From NCBI RefSeq assembly GCF_024347655.1, contig NZ_AP025515.1:124001-188000 (forward strand): 64,000 nucleotides of DNA. The letters are read 5' to 3'. Numbering within the stretch: position 1 is the first letter of the stretch; every line of letters begins with the position of its first letter. The notes below the pieces were generated by a model. That model was not told the origin of the DNA and made no database searches. It was given only the letters and a program-made list of their open reading frames with translations. This stretch comes from Vibrio toranzoniae. GTDB taxonomy: Bacteria; Pseudomonadota; Gammaproteobacteria; Enterobacterales; Vibrionaceae. Of this stretch, positions 54,546 to 62,894 are shown piece after piece. Made by a program: the position numbers and the translations under genes.

Positions 54546-55406
54546 GTGATCAAACGTTATCTCATCACACTGTTATTAGTTGCGACTGCTGGTTCTGTGG
54601 CTTACAACTACTACCAATCTTATACAAGCAATCCGTGGACTAGAGACGGTCAAGTCAGCGCATACATTGTTTCAATCACACCTCGCGTCACCGGGCAAGT
54701 GGTCAAAGTGCACGTGGACGACAACTCACAAGTGTCCAAAGGCGATCTTCTTTTTGAAATCGATCCGAGTATTTACAACGCGACCTACAAAAAAGCGCTT
54801 GCCACTCAAAAACAAGCGGTTGCCCTACTCGCCAAAGCCAAAAATGAAGAACAACGCGCCTTGAATTTAGAGAAAAGAACGCCCGGAGCCGTCCCCGTTC
54901 TTACTCTAAACAACTTAAGCAACGCTGTAGAAACAAGCGCCGCGAATGTCGAACTAGCAAAAGCTAACGTAGAAGAAGCACACCTGAATCTTGAGTACAC
55001 CAAGGTATACGCGCCTACTAACGGTTACATCACTAACTTGAACCTACGCGTGGGCTCTCAAGTTGTTGCGAATTCACCTGTGGTTGCGTTAATTGATGAA
55101 GATAGCTTTTGGATTGAAGGTTATTTCAAAGAAACCGATCTGGTCGGCGTTGATGCTCAAGATAAGGCCTACGTAACACTTATGATGCACAACAATGTTC
55201 AACTAGAAGGCCATATCAAAAGTATTGGCTTTGGTATCGCTAAACAAGACGGCAGCACAGGTAATGATTTATTGCCAAACGTGAATCCAAACTTCCAATG
55301 GATACGTCTCGCTCAACGAATCCCTATTAAAGTTAAATTAGATAAAGTACCTGCAGACGTGCAGCTGCGTGTTGGTATGACAGCCTCGATCAAAATCATT
55401 AAATAA
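54546..55406 (+). CDS. aaeA: Periplasmic adaptor of efflux pump (HlyD/AaeA family)
   Basis: The 286-residue membrane-fusion protein has one N-terminal helix (~4-20), a biotinyl-lipoyl half (NPWTRDGQVSAYIVSITPRVTGQVVKVHVDDNSQVSKGDLLFEIDP), a coiled-coil hairpin (~80-145) and the barrel part (~150-285). AaeA links the inner-membrane pump to an outer-membrane channel. It is close to normal length (~310) and lies 12 bases from the pump gene. Confidence 0.9.
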   Translation: MIKRYLITLLLVATAGSVAYNYYQSYTSNPWTRDGQVSAYIVSITPRVTGQVVKVHVDDNSQVSKGDLLFEIDPSIYNATYKKALATQKQAVALLAKAKNEEQRALNLEKRTPGAVPVLTLNNLSNAVETSAANVELAKANVEEAHLNLEYTKVYAPTNGYITNLNLRVGSQVVANSPVVALIDEDSFWIEGYFKETDLVGVDAQDKAYVTLMMHNNVQLEGHIKSIGFGIAKQDGSTGNDLLPNVNPNFQWIRLAQRIPIKVKLDKVPADVQLRVGMTASIKIIK

Positions 55407-55418
55407 CTGGGGGTTTCT

Positions 55419-56774
55419 ATGTTCAATACATCAACTAAAGAAGCGATCAAAGCCGCACTTTCTATTGTTATCGCAATTTGCCTTGCTCTTTGGTTTCAAT
55501 GGGAGAAACCGTATTGGGCGGCGATTGCGGTTGCAGTGATGGCGTTGAACGAGAGCTTCGCCCATTCAATAAACAAAGGCCATAACCGGTTAATGGGAAC
55601 CTTGTTAGGGACCGGCTATGCCTTTTTCCTCATTGCGATGTTTTCACAAGACAGATTTTTGTTTCTGACATTTTTTACCTTGTTCTTAGGCACTTGCATT
55701 TTCATGTCGAGCGATGAGAAATACGGCTATATCTTTTCAATAGGATTTGCCGTGTGTTCGATTGTTGCTTGCATGGGCGGGTTTGATAGCCAAATGACCT
55801 TTCATTTTGCTGTGCTTCGACTTCAAGAAACACTATTAGGTGTTGTCGTCTTCTCTATTGTGTATCGCATCGTGTGGCCTGTGAATACTGAACTCAACTT
55901 TGTACAACGTTTCGAAACAAGTAAACAAGCCTTATTAGATGCGATGGAAAAAACAGACGACATCGACATTGCCGCACTTGAAAGCAATACCGCAAATATT
56001 GATAAGCTGTATCAACTTTTAGATCTCCCACTGACCGGAAGTTACCACCTTAAAGAGAATATCCAAACATGGCGTTTGCGTATCGATGAAATGGCGCATA
56101 TCCAAGATACATTACTCAAACAAAGTAACAGCGAATCTGACTTGGGCATCCAATGGGCAGTTCTTACTCACAACTTGAAGACGTTCGATGTATTAACACC
56201 AGATCAATCTCTTGTTGAGGGTGAACCCAATGTAATGGGCGATAACAAAGAGGTGTCTTGGCATCACGCTCATCGTACGTTTGTTCAACATTTGAATGAA
56301 GACGGGCGCAAGGTCCTACAAGGAGTGTCGATGTTCGTAACGTCGTTATTAATATGGATATATCTTCCAATGCCGGGTGGTTTTATTTTCCCTATGATTG
56401 CCGGTGTATTTTCTTCGATGCTGCCAACGATGCCGCCGAGTATCATCAAAGATGCGTTTTTCGGTGTACTCGGTACGGGAACCGTGATCCTACTGCAGTA
56501 CATTTTCGTGATGCCTTTGATGACTGAGTTATGGCAACTCGCCCTATTCTACTTCATCAATATTATGGTGATATGGAAAGTATTCGATGCACCTAAACTT
56601 ATGGTGCATCGCATACTGGGTGTCAACTTGTTGGTCGTACTTACGTCTGGTGCGCTGAATCTAACGCCTATTTACCAGATCGAAACACCGCTACTTATGC
56701 TAATTAATATATTAATGATTCTAATGGTAGCGAAATTCTTTACTGATCTGTTTAGAGTAAAAGCGACGGCTTAG
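55419..56774 (+). CDS. aaeB: FUSC-family efflux pump (AaeB-like, short form)
   Basis: The 451-residue inner-membrane protein has an N-terminal helix bundle (~10-150), a soluble middle (~160-300) and a second helix bundle (~305-445), the FUSC layout of aromatic-carboxylate exporters. E. coli AaeB has about 655 residues, so this is a clearly shorter version. Both helix bundles are nevertheless present. The substrate is likely aromatic or other weak acids, by analogy only. Confidence 0.83.
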   Translation: MFNTSTKEAIKAALSIVIAICLALWFQWEKPYWAAIAVAVMALNESFAHSINKGHNRLMGTLLGTGYAFFLIAMFSQDRFLFLTFFTLFLGTCIFMSSDEKYGYIFSIGFAVCSIVACMGGFDSQMTFHFAVLRLQETLLGVVVFSIVYRIVWPVNTELNFVQRFETSKQALLDAMEKTDDIDIAALESNTANIDKLYQLLDLPLTGSYHLKENIQTWRLRIDEMAHIQDTLLKQSNSESDLGIQWAVLTHNLKTFDVLTPDQSLVEGEPNVMGDNKEVSWHHAHRTFVQHLNEDGRKVLQGVSMFVTSLLIWIYLPMPGGFIFPMIAGVFSSMLPTMPPSIIKDAFFGVLGTGTVILLQYIFVMPLMTELWQLALFYFINIMVIWKVFDAPKLMVHRILGVNLLVVLTSGALNLTPIYQIETPLLMLINILMILMVAKFFTDLFRVKATA

Positions 56775-56805
56775 AATTAAATCCAAGCGACCTCATAGAA
56801 ATGTA

Positions 56806-56845
56806 ACGGCCTGCTAAACATATTGTTTTTCAGGCTGTTTTTATT
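56806..56845 (+). terminator. Terminator of efflux operon
   Basis: AACGGCCTG and CAGGCTGTT form a 9-bp stem (one G-T pair) with a T-run. Confidence 0.6.
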
Positions 56846-56915
56846 TCCGCATCATGCTGACATCAAGACTCATAAAATCAAAAATTTAACAAAAAACACC
56901 ACCAAACCAATCAAG

Positions 56916-56932
56916 TGAGGATATCGTCCATC
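56916..56932. promoter_or_regulatory. Weak copy of shared 17-bp motif
   Basis: TGAGGATATCGTCCATC agrees at 11 of 17 positions with the copy at 58826-58842. It lies in the 346-bp gap before the barrel-like gene. Confidence 0.3.
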
Positions 56933-57120
56933 AAACGCGATTAACGACATTTCCATCCTCAATTTAGACTCTTCCCATAGATTGATGCAATGCATTATTA
57001 ATTGCGACATTCACAACAGCAATCCTTATGGATGCATATATAACAACTGAACACGATGTTCAGTACAACATCGACTGTTTAAGTCTCGAAGGTTTGAGGC
57101 TACTCAGAATGGAAACCGTC

Positions 57121-58788
57121 ATGAGTTTTTTAAAAAAATGTACGAACGCACGTAAAAAACACACTCTATCTCTATTGATGAGTGCCTTAATCCTAACTGT
57201 TCCCACTTTTGTTCATGCGGCGGAAGAAACAAAAACTTATGCCAACGTCATGGAACAAGGACGTGCAATTTTTGACAAATACGGCATCAGTCGTGACTTA
57301 CCAAAACTAGCAATCAGCTCATTGGTTCAGGGCGAACACTTAGTTGAATACACTCACCGTACAATACAATTAGGTGATGAAATTCAAGATTCTTCGGCAT
57401 TTTTAGTAAAGAACACTGACAATAAAGGGAATATTGACCTTCGTATTAAATACAACCCAGATGAGTTAGACGAGCACGAAAACGTCCTAGATGATATCGA
57501 GTCATTTACACGTCTTGAATACCGTTTACGTAATTATGCAGAAAGCTTCGATCCTTCCTCGGTAAAAGTAAGAGAAGAAAAAGAGGGAAAAGTGGTCATC
57601 AGTTTCAACTACTCTAAATATGGCTTACCTCAAGATATCGCTTACTTCCGTTTCCTAGAGGTTGATATAGAGCTTATTAATGGCGAACCAAAACGAATGG
57701 TGATTACTAACAATGAACCATTTAAACGAGAGAAAGATCAAGTAGAGAGCTATAACCAAGTTATTGAATTTCAGACCATAGAATCTGGCAAGGTTATCAT
57801 TGCAAGTAAAAAGACAGACATCATTGGTAAAAGAAAAAATAAACCTCTGAAAATAAATACATCGATAGAACCTGTTGCACTATATGAAAAAGACAATGGT
57901 GTAAAAGTATTAAGCGAAGAAAGACTACAAGAAGTCTCTGACCCTCGCATGAAAGAGGCGAGTGTTAAGTTAGATCGAGTGTTTCCTCTGATGGGCGACA
58001 TGGTGCGTCGTCAAGGTATCGATTTACCATTACCATTTGGTGTCTCAGTTGCTTATCGTAATCAAGATATGAATGTCCCATTTAACGACTTTACCATTGA
58101 TGGTATTCGTTTAAACGATATATTCGAGCCTGAAGATTCTATTGGTGTCGTGAATGCTGAAAGTGTCAGCGTACGTGGTGATGTCAATATTTTACCGTTT
58201 TGGAACGTGTTTGGTTATGTCGGTAAGATTAACGTAGATGCCAAAGTTGATGCCGGTTATACCGGTGCACCAGGCGAGCTCATTCGAGATAAATTGAATA
58301 ACAAACTCTCAGGAGCTGGTGATGCATTTTGTAACAACGATACATTGGGCACTTTATGCCGGCCAGGTAACTTAGGAGTTCCACTTCATCTTGAATATGA
58401 CCTACGTGGTGTAGGTACTACCCTTTCTGTTGGTTATCGCGAACTATTTGCTTCTGTGACCGGTACTTATTCACAAACCCGCCTCAAGGGCATGACAGAT
58501 TGGGGAGAAGGTATCGTGACCGTACAACCAATGTTGGGTTACCAGCTAGTTGATTACCGTGCGCAAGTCTTTTTAGGCGCAGAATATCAAGGGCTAGACG
58601 CACGTATGGATGGTCACGTCATTGCCGGTGATATTGAATTTGACTATGACATTGGTGTTGAACTCGATCAATGGGCTTACTTAGTTGGTTTTAACAAGCA
58701 GTTTGGTAAAAATTACAACTTAACTGTGATGTACAATAAAGGCGAAACTCGTAATTCTGTAACTATGAACTTCGGCTATCGATTCTAA
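57121..58788 (+). CDS. Unrecognised outer-membrane protein
   Basis: The start at ATG 57121 gives a signal peptide MSFLKKCTNARKKHTLSLLM...FVHAAEE; the frame is open to 57028 and ATG 57109 is an alternative. The ~555-residue protein has a long N-terminal soluble part (~30-270) and a C-terminal half with amphipathic strands such as TLSVGYRELFASVTGTYSQTRL. It ends NFGYRF with terminal Phe, the signal for BAM insertion. A small Cys pair (CNNDTLGTLC) is in a loop. I do not recognise the family. It precedes a run of envelope lipase-like genes. Confidence 0.75.
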   Translation: MSFLKKCTNARKKHTLSLLMSALILTVPTFVHAAEETKTYANVMEQGRAIFDKYGISRDLPKLAISSLVQGEHLVEYTHRTIQLGDEIQDSSAFLVKNTDNKGNIDLRIKYNPDELDEHENVLDDIESFTRLEYRLRNYAESFDPSSVKVREEKEGKVVISFNYSKYGLPQDIAYFRFLEVDIELINGEPKRMVITNNEPFKREKDQVESYNQVIEFQTIESGKVIIASKKTDIIGKRKNKPLKINTSIEPVALYEKDNGVKVLSEERLQEVSDPRMKEASVKLDRVFPLMGDMVRRQGIDLPLPFGVSVAYRNQDMNVPFNDFTIDGIRLNDIFEPEDSIGVVNAESVSVRGDVNILPFWNVFGYVGKINVDAKVDAGYTGAPGELIRDKLNNKLSGAGDAFCNNDTLGTLCRPGNLGVPLHLEYDLRGVGTTLSVGYRELFASVTGTYSQTRLKGMTDWGEGIVTVQPMLGYQLVDYRAQVFLGAEYQGLDARMDGHVIAGDIEFDYDIGVELDQWAYLVGFNKQFGKNYNLTVMYNKGETRNSVTMNFGYRF

Positions 58789-58803
58789 CACCTAAGAAAG
58801 CAT

Positions 58804-58824
58804 AGAGTGGTCGCAGGCCACTCT
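58804..58824 (+). terminator. Hairpin after the outer-membrane protein gene
   Basis: AGAGTGG and CCACTCT form a perfect 7-bp stem 15 bp after the stop codon, without a strong T-run. Confidence 0.45.
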
Positions 58825-58825
58825 T

Positions 58826-58842
58826 GTAGGGTAGCGTCCTAC
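58826..58842. promoter_or_regulatory. Copy 3 of shared 17-bp palindromic motif
   Basis: GTAGGGTAGCGTCCTAC, the most symmetrical copy (GTAGG...CCTAC), about 140 bp upstream of the carboxylesterase-like gene start. Confidence 0.5.
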
Positions 58843-58979
58843 TTATGCGATTCCATCAATCACAATAATGTCTTTAATATACATCCCATAACAAAATTAC
58901 ATATATCCAAGCACGACAACGGTCGACGATAGCGCACGGAATTGCTGGTTTGGTCACAACAAAAACTGCGGACATAATA

Positions 58980-61037
58980 ATGAAACTCAACAAACGTTCA
59001 ATTTTAGCTGTAACGATCTCGATGCTGTTAGCAGCATGTGGCAGTGATAACTCTAATACCCCTAGTTCTCCAGAAGCGCCTGCGGCGTTAGTTCCTGCAC
59101 CAGCGGAAACGTTTACCGCTCAAATAGGTGATACGAACATTAACGCGACCAAACAAGAACTCTTAATAACTTCAAATACTGAAGATGACAAACTGGCTTC
59201 TGTTGAAGTTTTTAAAGGTATTCGCTTTGCAAAAGCTGAGCGTTTTGAACACAGTAATCCTGTCGGCTTGAATAAGCTCATCAATTCAGAAGGCATTGTT
59301 GAAGCAACGTCGTTTGGTGATGCATGCCCACAGAATAAATCGACAAGCTTTGGTTCTGGCCTTGAACTGGAGCAAAGTGAAGATTGCTTGAATCTGAATA
59401 TCTGGCGACCTGAAGGTACCACTGCACAAGACCAACTACCTGTATACGTGTTCATTCATGGTGGTGACTTCGAATACGGCTCTGGCGCTAACCCAATGAT
59501 TCATGGTGACACGGTTGTTGCACAAGGTGCCGATGAAGGTAATCCGTTTATTGCTGTGACGTTTAACTATCGTTTGGGGCTGCTGGGGTCTAACTGGGTA
59601 AAAGGCGTCGACGTTAATGGTAACTTCGGTTTAGGTGACCAAGAAACGTTATTGAAATGGGTACAAGAAAACATCCAAAATTTCGGTGGGAATACTGGCA
59701 ACGTAACCCTAATGGGCCAAGGTTCTGGTGCAATGTCGATTGCTTTATTGCAACAAAAAGTGACAGAAAAAAAACTAGAAGATAGCTATTTCCAGCGCGC
59801 CATTATGCAAAGCATACCTTATGGATTTGAGTACAAAAGCTACAACGTAGCAAAAGACCAAGCGAGTGATACTGATACGTTACGCGACAACTCTATTAAG
59901 CAAGTGCTTGAAGAACAAAAGACAGCACTTGATCCATTACAACGATTAGAAAGCTGGTTATTGTCTTCAATTGGTGTGGAAATACCAACAGTCACACCAA
60001 AGTCAGACAATACGCCAATGGCAACCTTAATGCCTTACGCACCTTACTTGGAGTGCTCGGAGCTTAAAGGTGGACTGCTGAATTCGAGCTCTTGTAAAGA
60101 CGGTATGGGTCAAGCACAGCCAAGTCGCTCTAATTTTGTTGTACCGACGGTTATCGGTGTCAATGCACAAGACTCAGATAACATGAGCATGCTACCCAAC
60201 TTAACCTCACTAGTGCCTTTAATCATCGATTTAATGGGCGATGATACTGGTGATGCAGAATATACTGCACAACGCATGGCCGAGTGGTTAGCGATTGATG
60301 GCAATAAGCAACTTGTAAAACAACGTATGCACTCTCTAGCCAACAGTGATGAATTCAGCGCTCAACTTGAACTGCAAGACCTTATCGATGCGCTACCAAA
60401 GTCTGCATACGAAGCGATGACTCCGTTATTCTTTGGATTAAAAAACCAAACAGGTAGTGATTTGCTCCAATTAACCGATTTTTACCCAAATGATGAACAT
60501 GAAATACTGTCGGCAATCAACAACATGGGCCAATATCGTACCATCATGAACGATACGCTGTTTGCTGGTCCAGCTCGTATGAAAGCTGCTGAAAGTGAAC
60601 ATGCGACCATGTACTATTTTGACCATAGCCCAAGCTTCAACGTGTGGACACATAACACAGGTCCGAATGGCGAAACAGATATTGGTGATTTACTTAAGTC
60701 TATCAGTTGTATTACGGGTGCTTGCAATGGCTCAGAGCTGCCATTTGTATTTAATAAAGCAATGAAAATGGATGGCACAGAAGTTCACCCAAGTTCAACC
60801 GACAAAAAGCTGATGAATGAGATATCTCGTTCGTGGTTTGACGAAACATTATTCTCAGATTCGAATCAATATAATGCAAACGAAGACCAGGTGTTAGTGA
60901 TTGATACTGATGGTATGGCGCTTTCCGCTCCTAACTGGGATAAAACAAAAAACCCAGGTAAAGATGCCAACCTACGTCAAGGTCGCCTAACTGGTCTTGA
61001 AAATCTAGGTCTCCTACTAAATTACATGCCTGAGTAA
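58980..61037 (+). CDS. Carboxylesterase-type-B-like lipoprotein, catalytic His apparently lost
   Basis: The start at ATG 58980 gives a lipoprotein signal MKLNKRSILAVTISMLLAAC; the frame is open to 58950. The 685-residue protein has the type-B carboxylesterase core: EDCLNLNIWRP, VYVFIHGGDFEYGSG, FNYRLGLLG and a nucleophile elbow GQGSGAMS with S249. The late motif normally written GACHGSELPFVF reads GACNGSELPFVF, so the catalytic His is Asn583 (codon 60726-60728, AAT). The acid position is also unclear (VNAQDSDNM). It may be a binding protein rather than an enzyme. It lies between the barrel gene and a phospholipase-D-like gene. Confidence 0.85.
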   Translation: MKLNKRSILAVTISMLLAACGSDNSNTPSSPEAPAALVPAPAETFTAQIGDTNINATKQELLITSNTEDDKLASVEVFKGIRFAKAERFEHSNPVGLNKLINSEGIVEATSFGDACPQNKSTSFGSGLELEQSEDCLNLNIWRPEGTTAQDQLPVYVFIHGGDFEYGSGANPMIHGDTVVAQGADEGNPFIAVTFNYRLGLLGSNWVKGVDVNGNFGLGDQETLLKWVQENIQNFGGNTGNVTLMGQGSGAMSIALLQQKVTEKKLEDSYFQRAIMQSIPYGFEYKSYNVAKDQASDTDTLRDNSIKQVLEEQKTALDPLQRLESWLLSSIGVEIPTVTPKSDNTPMATLMPYAPYLECSELKGGLLNSSSCKDGMGQAQPSRSNFVVPTVIGVNAQDSDNMSMLPNLTSLVPLIIDLMGDDTGDAEYTAQRMAEWLAIDGNKQLVKQRMHSLANSDEFSAQLELQDLIDALPKSAYEAMTPLFFGLKNQTGSDLLQLTDFYPNDEHEILSAINNMGQYRTIMNDTLFAGPARMKAAESEHATMYYFDHSPSFNVWTHNTGPNGETDIGDLLKSISCITGACNGSELPFVFNKAMKMDGTEVHPSSTDKKLMNEISRSWFDETLFSDSNQYNANEDQVLVIDTDGMALSAPNWDKTKNPGKDANLRQGRLTGLENLGLLLNYMPE

Positions 61038-61074
61038 TCTGGATTCCATCTAAATTTGTATTCATTCCTAAATT

Positions 61075-61098
61075 AAGGCCGGCTTGCTGGCCTTTTTA
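61075..61098 (+). terminator. Terminator of carboxylesterase-like gene
   Basis: AAGGCCgGC-tt-GCtGGCCTT followed by TTT. Confidence 0.75.
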
Positions 61099-61123
61099 TT
61101 CGCCAAAATGTCATGAGTCCCCT

Positions 61124-62581
61124 ATGCTTAAGAATAAGATGCGCGCCATATGTGCGATATTTTGCATTGCTTTATTAGCCGGCTGCGCCCAACCTTACCC
61201 TGATGTCGAGCCCGGCTTCGAAGCTAACTGGCAAAGCACAGAACACCAAGCTGAAGTGTATCTAATTCCAACCGCACCTGAAGCGTTTGCTCGTCGTATT
61301 GACCTAGTTCGCCACGCCGAAAACTCAATCGATATCACCTACTTCTCTTGGGAAAAAGACACGCTTGGTTTAATGCTGTTAGATGAATTAAAACAAGCGG
61401 CCGATCGTGGTGTTTCTGTACGGCTAACTCTCGATGATTTGTTGGTATTTAACGATAAATGGTTGGCTGAATTGGACTCGCACCCAAACATTGAAATTCG
61501 ATTGTTCAATCCGTTTGATTCTCGCAAAGAGAGCTGGATAGGACGCGCGTTTAACTTCTCGACTCACCAAAAACAGTTAGATAACCGACTGCATGAGAAA
61601 TACTTTAATGTTGACCACCAATGGATGATCCTCGGGGGGCGCAACATCGGTGATGACTACTTTGGCTACAGTGAAAAAGCCAACTTCTTTGATATGGATG
61701 TGCTATTCAAAGGCGATGTGATTGCTGCGTTCAACCAAAATTACCAAGCATTGTGGAACAGCGAACATGTGGTGCCGATTCAGGAACGCATTAAAATCAA
61801 AGGAACGGAGCAATATAAAGCGTTCACCAAAGCGTTGAATAAAGGCGAGAAAAATAAAGCGTTGATCACGTCTGAAGTCGAGAGACAGATAAAGAACTTA
61901 AACCATCTGAGTTTCATTTCTGCTTCTGTCACGCCAGTATTTGATTCACTGGAGAAACTCAATGATAACAAGCCCTACTTTCGCCAACGTACAGAGCACT
62001 TGATCAAGCAAAAAATACCGACACCTTCAAAAGCAGTGATTTCTACGCCTTATGTGGTGCCGAGCGACAACCAATTTGTGTTTATTGATGCATTAACTGA
62101 GCAACAGGCCAAAGTGACTTTAATGACCAATTCATCGGCTTCTAATGATTCGGGGTTTGTTCCTGCGTATTACGAGCAACATCGCCAGACCTTACTCGAT
62201 AAAGGCGTCAGTATCTTTGAGTACAAAAGCAAAGCGATCAATGATGACCACTATTTTCATGTTGATACTTACTATCATAATAAAACCGTGATTCTAGATA
62301 ACCGTGTTACGTATATCGGTTCATCGAACTTCGATCCCAGGTCCGATTTTTTGAATATTGAGCTTGGCGTGCTGATTGATAGTGAAGAGTTTGCGGAACA
62401 AGTAACACACTATTTAACACGTCAGAAAAACGATTTGTTTTGGGCTGTGTCGCGCGACCAATCAGGCGAAACAAAGTGGGTTTCAGGAGAACAAGAATAC
62501 ACTAAGAACCCTAATTACAGTTCATGGAACAAACTACCAGACTGGTTATTCAGAAAAATGAATGGAGAGTTTGAGCTCTAA
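61124..62581 (+). CDS. Phospholipase-D-like lipoprotein (ClsC-like)
   Basis: The 485-residue lipoprotein has a signal ending LLAGC and two HKD half-sites: LHEKYFNVDHQWMILGGRN and YHNKTVILDNRVTYIGSSNFDPRS. Both show the H-x-K-x4-D pattern. This is the layout of phospholipase D and cardiolipin synthase ClsC-like enzymes. The lipid anchor places it in the envelope. Transfer of phosphatidyl groups or cleavage of phospholipids are both possible. It starts 87 bases after the carboxylesterase-like gene, across a terminator. Confidence 0.9.
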   Translation: MLKNKMRAICAIFCIALLAGCAQPYPDVEPGFEANWQSTEHQAEVYLIPTAPEAFARRIDLVRHAENSIDITYFSWEKDTLGLMLLDELKQAADRGVSVRLTLDDLLVFNDKWLAELDSHPNIEIRLFNPFDSRKESWIGRAFNFSTHQKQLDNRLHEKYFNVDHQWMILGGRNIGDDYFGYSEKANFFDMDVLFKGDVIAAFNQNYQALWNSEHVVPIQERIKIKGTEQYKAFTKALNKGEKNKALITSEVERQIKNLNHLSFISASVTPVFDSLEKLNDNKPYFRQRTEHLIKQKIPTPSKAVISTPYVVPSDNQFVFIDALTEQQAKVTLMTNSSASNDSGFVPAYYEQHRQTLLDKGVSIFEYKSKAINDDHYFHVDTYYHNKTVILDNRVTYIGSSNFDPRSDFLNIELGVLIDSEEFAEQVTHYLTRQKNDLFWAVSRDQSGETKWVSGEQEYTKNPNYSSWNKLPDWLFRKMNGEFEL

Positions 62582-62894
62582 CGTCTACAAGCCACGAATA
62601 GTGAAAGGTATTAAGGTCTATTGAACTTTCGTGGTTACATTTTATTCAATAGACCCTAGTTAGCGTCAACACGCCAGCCGCAGCCTCATAGGTACAAAAA
62701 AACCGCGTAATTCGCGGTTTTTTTATATTTGCCACATGAAAATGGTGGCGTTTTTCAAGGTAGTGGTCATCGACAAAGTATCAAACCCACTCGAACTTTA
62801 AACAACATAGACAATTATGCCAATCGTAGTAAACAACGGGTCATTCTAGCTGGTTAACACACTATTTCTGATCACTTACTTACGGTGATGGGTA
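62582..62894. other. Intergenic region between convergent genes
   Basis: It holds the perfect bidirectional terminator at 62696-62724 and otherwise nothing I can identify. Confidence 0.5.
62696..62724. terminator. Bidirectional terminator
   Basis: AAAAAAACCGCG-TAATT-CGCGGTTTTTTT, a perfect stem with A/T runs on both sides. Confidence 0.9.
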
